Part shown: positions 57,061-64,000 of the stretch, piece after piece
How the letters are laid out: the number at the start of each line of letters is the position of its first letter
How positions within the stretch are numbered: position 1 is the first letter of the stretch
NCBI RefSeq assembly: GCF_003945545.1
Contig: NZ_CP029617.1
Location: forward strand, 868,001 to 932,000
Source of the DNA: Streptomyces sp. WAC 01529
Lineage (GTDB): Bacteria > Actinomycetota > Actinomycetes > Streptomycetales > Streptomycetaceae
Reading direction: 5' to 3'
Length of the DNA: 64,000 nt
Program-made: the position numbers and the translations under genes
The notes under the pieces: generated by a model
Database searches by the model: none
What the model was told of the DNA's origin: nothing
What the model saw: only the letters and a program-made list of their open reading frames with translations

Positions 57061-57797
57061 GGCTTCTCGGTCAGCCACAGGCGGTTTCCGTTCACTTCCC
57101 CGGCGGGCCGCTCCCAGACGCCGGCGATGGCCTCGGCCAGCTCCTTGACGTCCGTGAAGCCCGCGAACTTCGCGTTGGGCCGCTCCGCGCGCATCGCGTC
57201 GTGCACCAGCGCCTTGACCACCAGGATGGCAGCCGCCGCACGCGGTCCCTCCTCGCCCCCCGCCTTGCGGAAGGCGTCCGCGAGGGCGAGCGTCCACGCC
57301 TCGGCCGCCGCCTTGGAGGCCGCGTACGCCGCGTTGCCCGCGGTCGGCTTGGACGCGCCCGCCGCGCTGATCAGCAGGTAACGGCCGCGGTCGCTGCGCC
57401 GCAGACCGTCCTCGAAGGCGAGGGACGTGTGCTGCACGGTGCGGATCAGGAGCTTCTCCAGGAAGTCCCAGTCGGCGAGGTCGGTCTCGGCGAAGCTCTT
57501 GCTGCCGCGCCAGCCGCCGACGAGGTGGACGAGACCGTCGATCCGCCCGAACTCCTTCTCCGTGCGCGTCGCCCACTCGCGGGTGGCGTCCAGGTCCAGC
57601 AGGTCGACCGTGTCCCCTATGACCGTGGCGCCGCCGTGCGCGTACCGGGCGGCGTCCACGGCCTCGTGCAGGCTCAGCGGATCGGCGTCCGACGCCACGA
57701 CCGTGGCGCCCGCCTCGGCCAGCCTCAGCAGCGCGGCCCGTCCGGCGGCTCCGCCGGCCCCGGCCACCGCGACGACGGCTCCATCCAGTGCGGACAT
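57057..57797 (-). CDS. Short-chain dehydrogenase/reductase (SDR)
   Basis: A 246-residue oxidoreductase. The NAD(P)-binding AVAGAGGAAGRAALLRLAEA is near the start, and VHLVGG and ISAAGASKPTAGNAAYAASK give the catalytic Ser/Tyr/Lys. Substrate unknown. ATG at 57797 behind GGAGGAGGCGAGG. It lies 26 bp downstream of the DUF6421 gene and overlaps the threonine aldolase, so all three should act together. Confidence 0.87.
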   Translation of the reverse strand: MSALDGAVVAVAGAGGAAGRAALLRLAEAGATVVASDADPLSLHEAVDAARYAHGGATVIGDTVDLLDLDATREWATRTEKEFGRIDGLVHLVGGWRGSKSFAETDLADWDFLEKLLIRTVQHTSLAFEDGLRRSDRGRYLLISAAGASKPTAGNAAYAASKAAAEAWTLALADAFRKAGGEEGPRAAAAILVVKALVHDAMRAERPNAKFAGFTDVKELAEAIAGVWERPAGEVNGNRLWLTEKP

Positions 57798-57823
57798 GGT
57801 CCTCGCCTCCTCCTGGCGGCCGC

Positions 57824-59227
57824 TCACGCGGCGACCTTCTCGGCGTCCGCGGAAGCGGTGATCCCCTTGGTGGAGGCGATCACGTTCTTCAGCTTCTTGG
57901 CGAGCGCCTCATAGAACATGCTGAGCGGAAACTCGTCCGGAAGCACCTCGTCGACGAGCTTGCGCGGCGGCAGCGAGGTGTCCAGGGCGTCCGGGCCCTT
58001 GGCCCAGCGCGAGCCGGGGTGCGGGGCGAGGTAGGTGGAGACCAGGTCGTAGGCGGCGAACCAGTGGACCAGCTTCGGGCGGTCGATGCCGGCCCGGTAG
58101 AGGTCCTCGATCTCGCCGCACAGCTGGTTGGTGATCTGCGGCGCGCGCTCCCAGTCGATGGTGAGCTTGTTGTCGGTCCAGCGGATCACGTCGTGCTTGT
58201 GGAGGTAGGCGAAGAGGAGCTGGCCGCCGAGCCCGTCGTAGTTGCGGGTGCGGTCCCCGGTGACCGGGAAGCGGAACATGCGGTCGAAGAGGACGGCGTA
58301 CTGCACGTCACGGCCGTGCCGGTTGCCCTCGGCCTCCAGCTTCACGGCCTCCTTGAAGGCGGTGAGGTCACAGCGCAGCTCTTCGAGGCCGTACATCCAG
58401 AACGGCTGGCGCTGCTTGATCATGAAGGGGTCGAAGGGCAGGTCGCCGTGGCTGTGGGTGCGGTCGTGGACCATGTCCCACAGGACGAAGGCCTCCTCGC
58501 AGCGCTTCTGGTCGTGGACCATGGCGGCGACGTCCGCGGGCAGTTCGAGGCCGAGGATGTCGACGGCGGCCTCGGTGACGCGGCGGAAGCGGGCTCCCTC
58601 GCGGTCGCAGAAGATGCCGCCCCAGGAGAAGCGCTCGGGGGCCTCGCGGACCGCGATGGTCTCGGGGAAGAGGACGGCCGAGTTGGTGTCGTACCCGGCG
58701 GTGAAGTCCTCGAAGGTGATGCCGCAGAACAGCGGGTTGTCGTAACGCGTGCGCTCCAGCTCGGCCAGCCACTCGGGCCAGACCATGCGCAGCACGACCG
58801 CTTCGAGGTTGCGGTCGGGGTTGCCGTTCTGCGTGTACATCGGGAAGACGACCAGGTGCTGGAGTCCGTCCCTGCGGTCCGCCGCGGGCTGGAAGGCGAG
58901 CAGGGAGTCCAGGAAGTCCGGCACCGTGAAGCCGTCCTCCGCCCAGCGGCGCAGATCGGCGACGAGCGCCCGGTGGTAGGCGGCGTCGTGCGGCAGCAGC
59001 GGGCTGAGCTGCTCGACCGCCGACATCACACGGTCCACCGCCAGTTCGACGACGGCCTTCGCCGGGGCGTCGTCCGCCGCGAAGTCGATGGAGCCGTCCG
59101 CGGACTGCCAGGGCCTGATCTCTTCCACGGCCTCCTTGAGCACCGGCCACGCCGGATGGTCCACCACCCGCACTTCAGCGGGCGGAACCGCACCCACCGT
59201 ACCCGCCTGCACAAGAATTTCCGTCAT
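57824..59227 (-). CDS. DUF6421 family protein
   Basis: A 467-residue protein unlike known enzymes by eye. Notable are HDQKRCEEAFVLWDMVHDRT and HSHGDLPFDPFMIKQRQPFW in the middle (several His and Asp that could bind metal), and WGGIFCDREGARFRRVTEAA. The family is found in actinobacteria, to my knowledge usually in this same DUF6421-SDR-threonine aldolase order. ATG at 59227. A dyad-containing leader lies directly upstream. Confidence 0.8.
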   Translation of the reverse strand: MTEILVQAGTVGAVPPAEVRVVDHPAWPVLKEAVEEIRPWQSADGSIDFAADDAPAKAVVELAVDRVMSAVEQLSPLLPHDAAYHRALVADLRRWAEDGFTVPDFLDSLLAFQPAADRRDGLQHLVVFPMYTQNGNPDRNLEAVVLRMVWPEWLAELERTRYDNPLFCGITFEDFTAGYDTNSAVLFPETIAVREAPERFSWGGIFCDREGARFRRVTEAAVDILGLELPADVAAMVHDQKRCEEAFVLWDMVHDRTHSHGDLPFDPFMIKQRQPFWMYGLEELRCDLTAFKEAVKLEAEGNRHGRDVQYAVLFDRMFRFPVTGDRTRNYDGLGGQLLFAYLHKHDVIRWTDNKLTIDWERAPQITNQLCGEIEDLYRAGIDRPKLVHWFAAYDLVSTYLAPHPGSRWAKGPDALDTSLPPRKLVDEVLPDEFPLSMFYEALAKKLKNVIASTKGITASADAEKVAA

Positions 59228-59242
59228 GTCCCACCTTCCACG

Positions 59243-59285
59243 GGAGAACCTCGCGTATGGACACCGTATGCGTGCAAGGTTCTCC
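59243..59285. promoter_or_regulatory. Dyad GGAGAACCT...AGGTTCTCC before the DUF6421 operon
   Basis: Nine-base arms (59243-59251 and 59277-59285) flank a 25-base centre that holds two direct CGTATG copies. It lies 16-58 bp upstream of the DUF6421 start, where an operator or mRNA leader element would be expected. Confidence 0.5.
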
Positions 59286-59405
59286 GCGACAAGAGGAGAC
59301 TCCGGAAATTATCCTGCCCCACCCCCTCCTTCACCGCTGTTTTTCCCGTTCTCCATAGGTGAGGCGAGCGCTTCTGCCCGATCCCGGGACGAGAGCCCTG
59401 ACAAG

Positions 59406-59447
59406 GGAGAGGGGTCCGGCCGCGCAGACGCGGTCGAACCCCTCTCC
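59406..59447 (-). terminator. Terminator behind the RsbW-like gene
   Basis: GGAGAGGGGT and ACCCCTCTCC form a 10-bp stem around a 22-base loop, 32 bp past the stop at 59479. Confidence 0.6.
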
Positions 59448-59478
59448 TTCGCGGGCGCGGCCCGCCCGGCGCTGTCCG

Positions 59479-59895
59479 TCAGCGGCGGGGCAGGTCCGCC
59501 CGCACGGTCTTCCCCTGCGGCCCCGTGCTCACCTCGACCTCCAGGGCCAGGGTCCGCACCATCGGCCAGCCGAAGCCGCCGGTGCCTCCCGCCAGATCGG
59601 GCGTCCGCTCGCGCGGCGGCCGGGGGTCGGTGTCGGTGACGGCGACCGTGATGACGTCGTGATGCGCCACCAGACGCAGCGAGCAGGCGTCGCCGCGTGC
59701 GTGCCGTACGGCATTGGTGACGAGTTCGGACACCGTCAGTTCGACACTCGCCGCGGCCTGTACGTCCATGGCCGGACTGAGCCCGCCCATAAAGGCACGG
59801 GCGAAATCCCTCGCCTGCGCGACGACTTCCGGCCGCTTGTCGAAGACCGCCCGGTCCAGCGGCTTGGTGCTGTGTCGCGATTGGTCCGTCCTCAT
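59479..59895 (-). CDS. RsbW/SpoIIAB-like anti-sigma kinase (HATPase)
   Basis: A 138-residue GHKL ATPase. The N box VELTVSELVTNAVRHARGDA and G1 ITVAVTDTDPRPP, G2 GTGGFGWPMV are present. Such proteins sequester SigB/F-type sigma factors and phosphorylate STAS antagonists. AGGAGGGGCGT precedes the ATG. It lies immediately left of, and divergent from, the sigma factor gene, its most likely target. Confidence 0.87.
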   Translation of the reverse strand: MRTDQSRHSTKPLDRAVFDKRPEVVAQARDFARAFMGGLSPAMDVQAAASVELTVSELVTNAVRHARGDACSLRLVAHHDVITVAVTDTDPRPPRERTPDLAGGTGGFGWPMVRTLALEVEVSTGPQGKTVRADLPRR

Positions 59896-60152
59896 ACGCC
59901 CCTCCTAGATCAGGGGTGGACTGTACGAATGGGTCTCTTGCCCCCGAAGCCGACTTCTTAACGCCCCCGCCCGCACCGAGGGCGATCCGCCCGCCTCCTG
60001 ACGCGAGGTCACGGGACCGGCCAAGATCAGTTGTGTGTCCGGCGTCACGCAACCTCCATGGTGTGACGGGGACATGAAGCACCGGGAGAGGGGTAGTCGC
60101 AGCCTCACCAGCCCACAGGGGACGAGTGGGGCTGGCGGACAGGGAGGTAGAC

Positions 60153-60998
60153 ATGACGATGGCCACCAGAACCCAGACGGACACCGGTATCACGGAGCTG
60201 CCGGAGGTGGTGGATCCGCAGGCGGTCACGCCGAAGGACTCCCGTGCCTTGTCCCAGTTGTTCTTCGACCAGCTCGCGGTGCTCGAAGAGGGCACGGCCC
60301 AATATCAGTACGTACGCAATACCCTGATCGAGTTGAACATGTCGCTGGTCCGCTACGCGGCCGGCCGTTTCCGCAATCGCGGCGACGAGATGGAAGACAT
60401 CGTCCAGGTCGGCATGATCGGCCTGATCAAGGCCATCGACCGCTTCGAACTCTCCCGCGAGGTGCAGTTCGCCACCTTCGCGGTGCCTTACATCGTCGGG
60501 GAGATCAAGCGCTTCTTCCGCGACACCTCCTGGGCGGTCCACGTTCCGCGCCGCCTCCAGGAGGCCCGTGTCGAACTCGCCAAGGCCACCGAGGAGCTGA
60601 GCAGCCGTCTGGGGCGCTCGCCGACGGTGGACGAGCTGGCCACGCTGATGAACCTCACGCCGGAGGAGGTCATCGAGGCCCGGCTGGCCTCCAACGGTTA
60701 CAACTCCGCCTCCCTGGACGCCGTCCTCCACGGCGACTCCAACGACGAGACCCCGCTCGCCGACTTCATCGGCGAGGTGGACGCCTCCCTGGAACTCGTG
60801 GAGGACTTCCACGCGCTGGCCCCCCTGGTCGCCGGACTCCCCGAGCGCGACCGGGAACTCCTGCACCTGCGCTTCGTGGAGGAGCTGACCCAGTCCCAGA
60901 TCGGCGAACGCCTCGGCGTCTCCCAGATGCAGGTCTCCCGTCTGCTCTCCCGCACCCTGGCGAACCTGCGCAAGGGGATGCTCCCGACCGCCGGCTGA
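60153..60998 (+). CDS. SigB/SigF-family RNA polymerase sigma factor
   Basis: A 281-residue group 3 sigma factor. Region 2 has MEDIVQVGMIGLIKAIDRFE and FATFAVPYIVGEIKRFFRDT, region 3 ELSSRLGRSPTVDELATLMN, and region 4 LTQSQIGERLGVSQMQVSRL. This is the stress/sporulation sigma type with several paralogues in Streptomyces. ATG at 60153 follows GGGAGG. A GGGTAG element at 60091 may be an autoregulated SigB-type -10. Flanked by an RsbW-like kinase and a PP2C phosphatase. Confidence 0.93.
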   Translation: MTMATRTQTDTGITELPEVVDPQAVTPKDSRALSQLFFDQLAVLEEGTAQYQYVRNTLIELNMSLVRYAAGRFRNRGDEMEDIVQVGMIGLIKAIDRFELSREVQFATFAVPYIVGEIKRFFRDTSWAVHVPRRLQEARVELAKATEELSSRLGRSPTVDELATLMNLTPEEVIEARLASNGYNSASLDAVLHGDSNDETPLADFIGEVDASLELVEDFHALAPLVAGLPERDRELLHLRFVEELTQSQIGERLGVSQMQVSRLLSRTLANLRKGMLPTAG

Positions 60999-61013
60999 GC
61001 CGGCCCCGGGAGA

Positions 61014-62237
61014 TCAGCTCCTGCCGTGCCAGTCGAGGCAGACGATCATGGCGTCGTCCTCGGCGTCGATGGGGCCGCGATGGCCCGCGAGTTCGTGGAG
61101 CATGGCCCGCGGCACCTGCGAGGGAGGCAGCAGGCGCGTGCTGGCCATGGCGCGGGTGAGCGCTCGTTCGCTGTAGCGCTCACCCGCGGGCGAGGCCACG
61201 TTGTAGACGCCGTCGCTGACGAACAGCAGCCGGTCCCCGGGCTCCACGCGGAAGCGCTGGGTGGCGTAGAGGGTGTCCTCGAACATGCCGAGCGGGAGCT
61301 GCGCGTCGAGGTCGACCGCCTCCGCCCGGCCCTGCCGCATGCGCCACATCTTGGGCGAACCGGCGTCGATGATCTCCGCCTCCCCCGTCTCCAGGTCGAA
61401 GCGGAGCAGCAGCATGGAGAGGTGGACATCGCCGTGGTAGTGGCCGTATACCGCCTGGTCCGCCAGGCACGCCTGGTCGGCGAGGGACAGGCCGGCCCGG
61501 CGGGCGTTGCGCAGCGCGTTGATCGCGAGGTTGGTCAGGAGCGCCGCCTCGATGCCCTCCCCCATGCCGTTGGTGACCGTGAGTGTGAGGTGATGGGCCG
61601 AGGTCGACCAGTCGAAGTTGTCGCCGTAGATCGCGTACGCGGGTTCGAGCTGCGCCCCCAGCTCGTACTCGGGTCGCGAGCAGGAGCGTCCCGGCAGCAG
61701 CTGCCACTGCATCTCGGCGGCGAGGGTGAGCCGGTCGGCGCGGCGGGCCTGGAGGTAGAGGTCGGTGTCCCGCTCCGCGACGACGATCTCGTGGCCGAGG
61801 ACTTCCGCGACATCCTCCAGCTCACGCGCGGTGACGCTGTCGTAGGCGTCGGCGGGGAGCTGGACGGTGAGGATGCCCAGGCGGTCGCCGCGCACGCTGA
61901 CGGGCAGGTGCACGGTCACGGCACCGGCCGCCTCGTCCGTCTCGACGTGGGGCTCCTGGGCGCCGAAGGCCCGTCCTGGGGCGCTGGTGTGGACGGAGAT
62001 GGGGTCGGCGGTATAAGGGAGCGCGTCGACGGGCTGGAGTATGGTCATCGCGTAATCCGCCACCAGAAGGTCGACGGACACCGCGTCGTAGTGGGCGGTG
62101 AGTGTGGACCGCACCGCTTCGAGGAGATCGTGCGGCGCGGCCCCGCGCAGCGCGCGTTCCACCGCCCTGAATCTGTCCACCTGCCGGTTACCGCCTATCT
62201 GGAATGACGTATCAATAAGGAGCGAACGGCCCCGCAT
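61014..62237 (-). CDS. PP2C-family (SpoIIE/RsbU-like) phosphatase with GAF-like sensor domain
   Basis: A 407-residue protein. Residues about 25-165 resemble a GAF sensor domain (VTVHLPVSVRGDRLGILTVQ). A linker helix leads to the phosphatase domain (about 185-400) with AEMQWQLLPGR, IYGDNFDW, VTNGMGEGIEAALLTNLAIN and FVSDGVYNV. Some metal-site Asp residues differ from classical SpoIIE (VTNGMGEG in place of DGMGHG), so activity may be altered. It should dephosphorylate a STAS antagonist and release the sigma factor. Confidence 0.87.
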   Translation of the reverse strand: MRGRSLLIDTSFQIGGNRQVDRFRAVERALRGAAPHDLLEAVRSTLTAHYDAVSVDLLVADYAMTILQPVDALPYTADPISVHTSAPGRAFGAQEPHVETDEAAGAVTVHLPVSVRGDRLGILTVQLPADAYDSVTARELEDVAEVLGHEIVVAERDTDLYLQARRADRLTLAAEMQWQLLPGRSCSRPEYELGAQLEPAYAIYGDNFDWSTSAHHLTLTVTNGMGEGIEAALLTNLAINALRNARRAGLSLADQACLADQAVYGHYHGDVHLSMLLLRFDLETGEAEIIDAGSPKMWRMRQGRAEAVDLDAQLPLGMFEDTLYATQRFRVEPGDRLLFVSDGVYNVASPAGERYSERALTRAMASTRLLPPSQVPRAMLHELAGHRGPIDAEDDAMIVCLDWHGRS

Positions 62238-62283
62238 GTCTCAGCGACTGACAAGGCCATTGCGAAGTGTCACAGTTGAGGGC

Positions 62284-62784
62284 ATGAATCCCGTCCCCGC
62301 CGACAACGGCGATCGAGAAGCCGCCGCCCACGCGGTCCGGGATGTCATCGAACTGCTCGAAGTGCTGTGGAACAAAGGCCGGGACATCACCACGACCGCC
62401 CCGGTGTCCTCGTCACAACTGCGAGTGCTGTACGTCCTGCACGGCGCCCAGGGGATCAACCTCCGCACACTCGGTGAGGTGCTTGGGTCCGCTCCCTCGT
62501 CGGTGAGCCGTATGTGTGACCGCCTTCACGCGTTGGGCTTCATCGAGCGCTCTCTCAGTTCCGCCAGCCGCCGCGAGCTTGAGCTGCGCTTGTCCGGCAA
62601 GGGAGAAAGCTACCTCAAAGAATTGCGGGCACGTCGTGAAAGTGCCCTGCTCGAGGTCATCTCCGACATGACCCGGACAGACCGGGCAGCGCTCGAAAAG
62701 GGTCTGAGCGGGTTCCGCGAGGCCGTCGAGAACACCTCCCCGACCGGCGAGCGCGCGCCCCGCGACACGGTGGAGACCGCCTGA
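62284..62784 (+). CDS. MarR-family transcriptional regulator
   Basis: A 166-residue winged helix-turn-helix protein. INLRTLGEVLGSAPSSVSRM and CDRLHALGFIERSLSSASRR are characteristic. ATG at 62284 has GAGGGC before it. It diverges from the PP2C gene by 46 bp, so the two may share control. Its place in a stress-sigma cluster suggests a link to stress signalling. Confidence 0.88.
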   Translation: MNPVPADNGDREAAAHAVRDVIELLEVLWNKGRDITTTAPVSSSQLRVLYVLHGAQGINLRTLGEVLGSAPSSVSRMCDRLHALGFIERSLSSASRRELELRLSGKGESYLKELRARRESALLEVISDMTRTDRAALEKGLSGFREAVENTSPTGERAPRDTVETA

Positions 62785-63038
62785 CCGCCGCCCGGCCGCC
62801 GTACCGACGCCGTCACCTCGCCATGTGTTCTCACCTGGCCATGCGCCGACCCCCGTCGCGCGCCCCCGCCTCCACGCCCGCCGCACGCCTGTTCGCCGGG
62901 GCTGCGCCCCGTGCGCTTCGGCCGCGTTGCCCCAGGCGGCACTTGAGTTGACGTCAGCTCACCGGACGGCAGGACTTTCGATGATCAGCTCGCTCCACTA
63001 ACGTTTGCCGTGCGACAACAATTGCTAAGGTGGATGTA

Positions 63039-63917
63039 ATGAACGCCAGTGAACCCGAGGCCCGGCTCAGCGTCAGCGCAGCGCTGCGCGAGCAAGGGGA
63101 GAAGGTGGCCGACCGGTGGGTGCAGCTCCAGCTGGAACGATCGGTTCTGGGAGCGGGTCTCACCGAGGCCCAGCTCCGCGAGGAGGCCGACGCCTTCGTC
63201 GAGGCTCTGCGCACGGGGCTCGAGACGGAGCAGCCGGTCGAACGCGTGGCCACCACCCACCCGGAACTGCGCCAGGCGATCACCGATCTCTCCCTGCGCA
63301 GAGCGCGCGGCGGCGCCACCCCCACCGCGACCTCGCTGGCCGTACTGGCTCTCAAGGAAGCGCTGCTCGAAGCGGTGCAGGAGCGGGCGCGCGACAGCCA
63401 CGCCCTTTACCACGCCGCCGTGTTCGTCAACCGCCTCCTCGACACCGCGGGCGCCCTGTCCTTCGCCACGTATGTGGAGGGACGCGAGGAGATCATCCGC
63501 CGGCAGAGCCGTCAGCTCCTTGAGATCTCCACACCCGTGGTGCGGCTGTGGGACCGGGTCCTGGCCGTCCCGCTGATCGGATCGCTCGACACGACCCGTA
63601 CGCAGGTGGTGATGGAGAACCTCCTCCAGGCCATCGAGCGCGACGAGGCGCAGGTGGCGATCATCGACATCACGGGCGTGCCCACCGTGGACACGGCCGT
63701 CGCGCACCACCTCATGCAGACGGTCAACGCCGTACGCCTGATGGGCACCGACTGTGTGATCAGCGGGATCCGCCCGCCGATCGCGCAGATCATCGCCCAG
63801 CTCGGCATCGACCTGTCCGCCATCCTGACCCGCGCGACCCTCGCCGACGCCCTGGCCGCGGCCATCTCCCTCACCGACCGGCCGATGCGCTCGGCGGACC
63901 CCGCGGGCCTGCGATGA
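63039..63917 (+). CDS. rsbR: RsbR-like stressosome protein (STAS co-antagonist)
   Basis: A 292-residue protein. The N-terminal globin-like sensor half (about 1-160, RWVQLQLERSVLGAGLTEAQ) joins a helical linker and a C-terminal STAS domain with RLWDRVLAVPLIGSLDTTRT and IDITGVPTVDTAVAHHLMQT, whose Thr residues are the sites phosphorylated by RsbT. ATG at 63039 follows AAGG. Its TGA overlaps the next ATG, starting an RsbR-RsbS(-RsbT) operon cut by the window edge. Confidence 0.9.
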   Translation: MNASEPEARLSVSAALREQGEKVADRWVQLQLERSVLGAGLTEAQLREEADAFVEALRTGLETEQPVERVATTHPELRQAITDLSLRRARGGATPTATSLAVLALKEALLEAVQERARDSHALYHAAVFVNRLLDTAGALSFATYVEGREEIIRRQSRQLLEISTPVVRLWDRVLAVPLIGSLDTTRTQVVMENLLQAIERDEAQVAIIDITGVPTVDTAVAHHLMQTVNAVRLMGTDCVISGIRPPIAQIIAQLGIDLSAILTRATLADALAAAISLTDRPMRSADPAGLR

Positions 63918-64000
63918 CCGGCGGCCCGCGCGGCGGTGTGCCGATCCTGCGTCTTGGTGACGTTCTCGTCACCGGACTGCTCAACGAACTCGACGACAAG
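63914..64000 (+). CDS. rsbS: RsbS-like STAS antagonist, partial
   Basis: ATG at 63914 overlaps the RsbR stop. The 29 visible residues (MTGGPRGGVPILRLGDVLVT...) match the start of RsbS STAS proteins, including VPILRLGDVL. The gene continues past the right edge; RsbT would be expected next. Confidence 0.8.
   Translation, partial: MTGGPRGGVPILRLGDVLVTGLLNELDDK

Overview
The window is high-GC actinobacterial DNA, almost certainly from a Streptomyces or close relative. Pointers are the GTG starts, many leaderless or overlapping starts, a mycothiol-dependent isomerase homologue, a BldC-like regulator, DUF2637/TraB plasmid-transfer proteins and SigB/RsbR-type stress regulators.

Positions 1 to about 21,900 look like one integrated mobile element of the actinomycete integrative-conjugative (AICE) or plasmid type, cut off by the left edge. 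No integrase is visible, so it presumably lies to the left. Nearly all genes are on the minus strand. Right to left they form: (a) a divergent control region with five matching 18-bp palindromes and two small plus-strand DNA-binding-type genes (19.9-21.9 kb); (b) a cargo block of about twenty mostly very small unknown genes, with overlapping starts, a recurring purine-rich leader, long-arm hairpins and two tRNA-like genes (14.4-21.1 kb); (c) a DNA-processing block with a C5-cytosine methyltransferase, an HNH endonuclease VII homologue, a RecB/Cas4-like nuclease, phage-type proteins and a BldC-like regulator, interrupted by two degenerate TGCC-rich repeat tracts (8.3-14.4 kb); (d) a replication/transfer block with a VWA protein, prim-pol, a second DNA methyltransferase, an SpdB-like DUF2637 protein fused to a helix-turn-helix, a TraB/FtsK translocase and SpdD-like small proteins (0-8.2 kb).

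The right end of the element abuts a TetR-family gene that lacks its DNA-binding N-terminus (21.9-22.4 kb), which suggests insertion inside that gene. From there on the sequence looks chromosomal. 22.4-32 kb holds a cupin/DUF4865/phosphotriesterase operon and a series of regulator-transporter pairs (TetR/MFS, ROK/MFS, MarR/DHA2). 32-36 kb holds a DesK/NarL-type two-component system and a PadR operon with two proteins sharing a C-terminal domain. 36-46 kb holds a geranylgeranyl-reductase-like flavoprotein, an M20 peptidase, a TmrB-like/Nudix fusion, a STAS protein, CsbD, a secreted alpha-galactosidase, and a ROK kinase under a divergent LacI regulator.

46-59 kb holds a membrane Ser/Thr kinase, a DUF6986 protein, a secreted endonuclease/exonuclease/phosphatase-family enzyme, electron-transfer flavoprotein (etfBA), a flavin reductase, a thioredoxin-like protein, an acyltransferase, a B3/B4-domain protein, a transglutaminase-like protein and a DUF6421-SDR-threonine aldolase operon. 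59.4-64 kb is a partner-switching stress-regulation cluster: RsbW-like kinase, SigB/F-type sigma factor, PP2C phosphatase, MarR regulator, RsbR and the start of RsbS.
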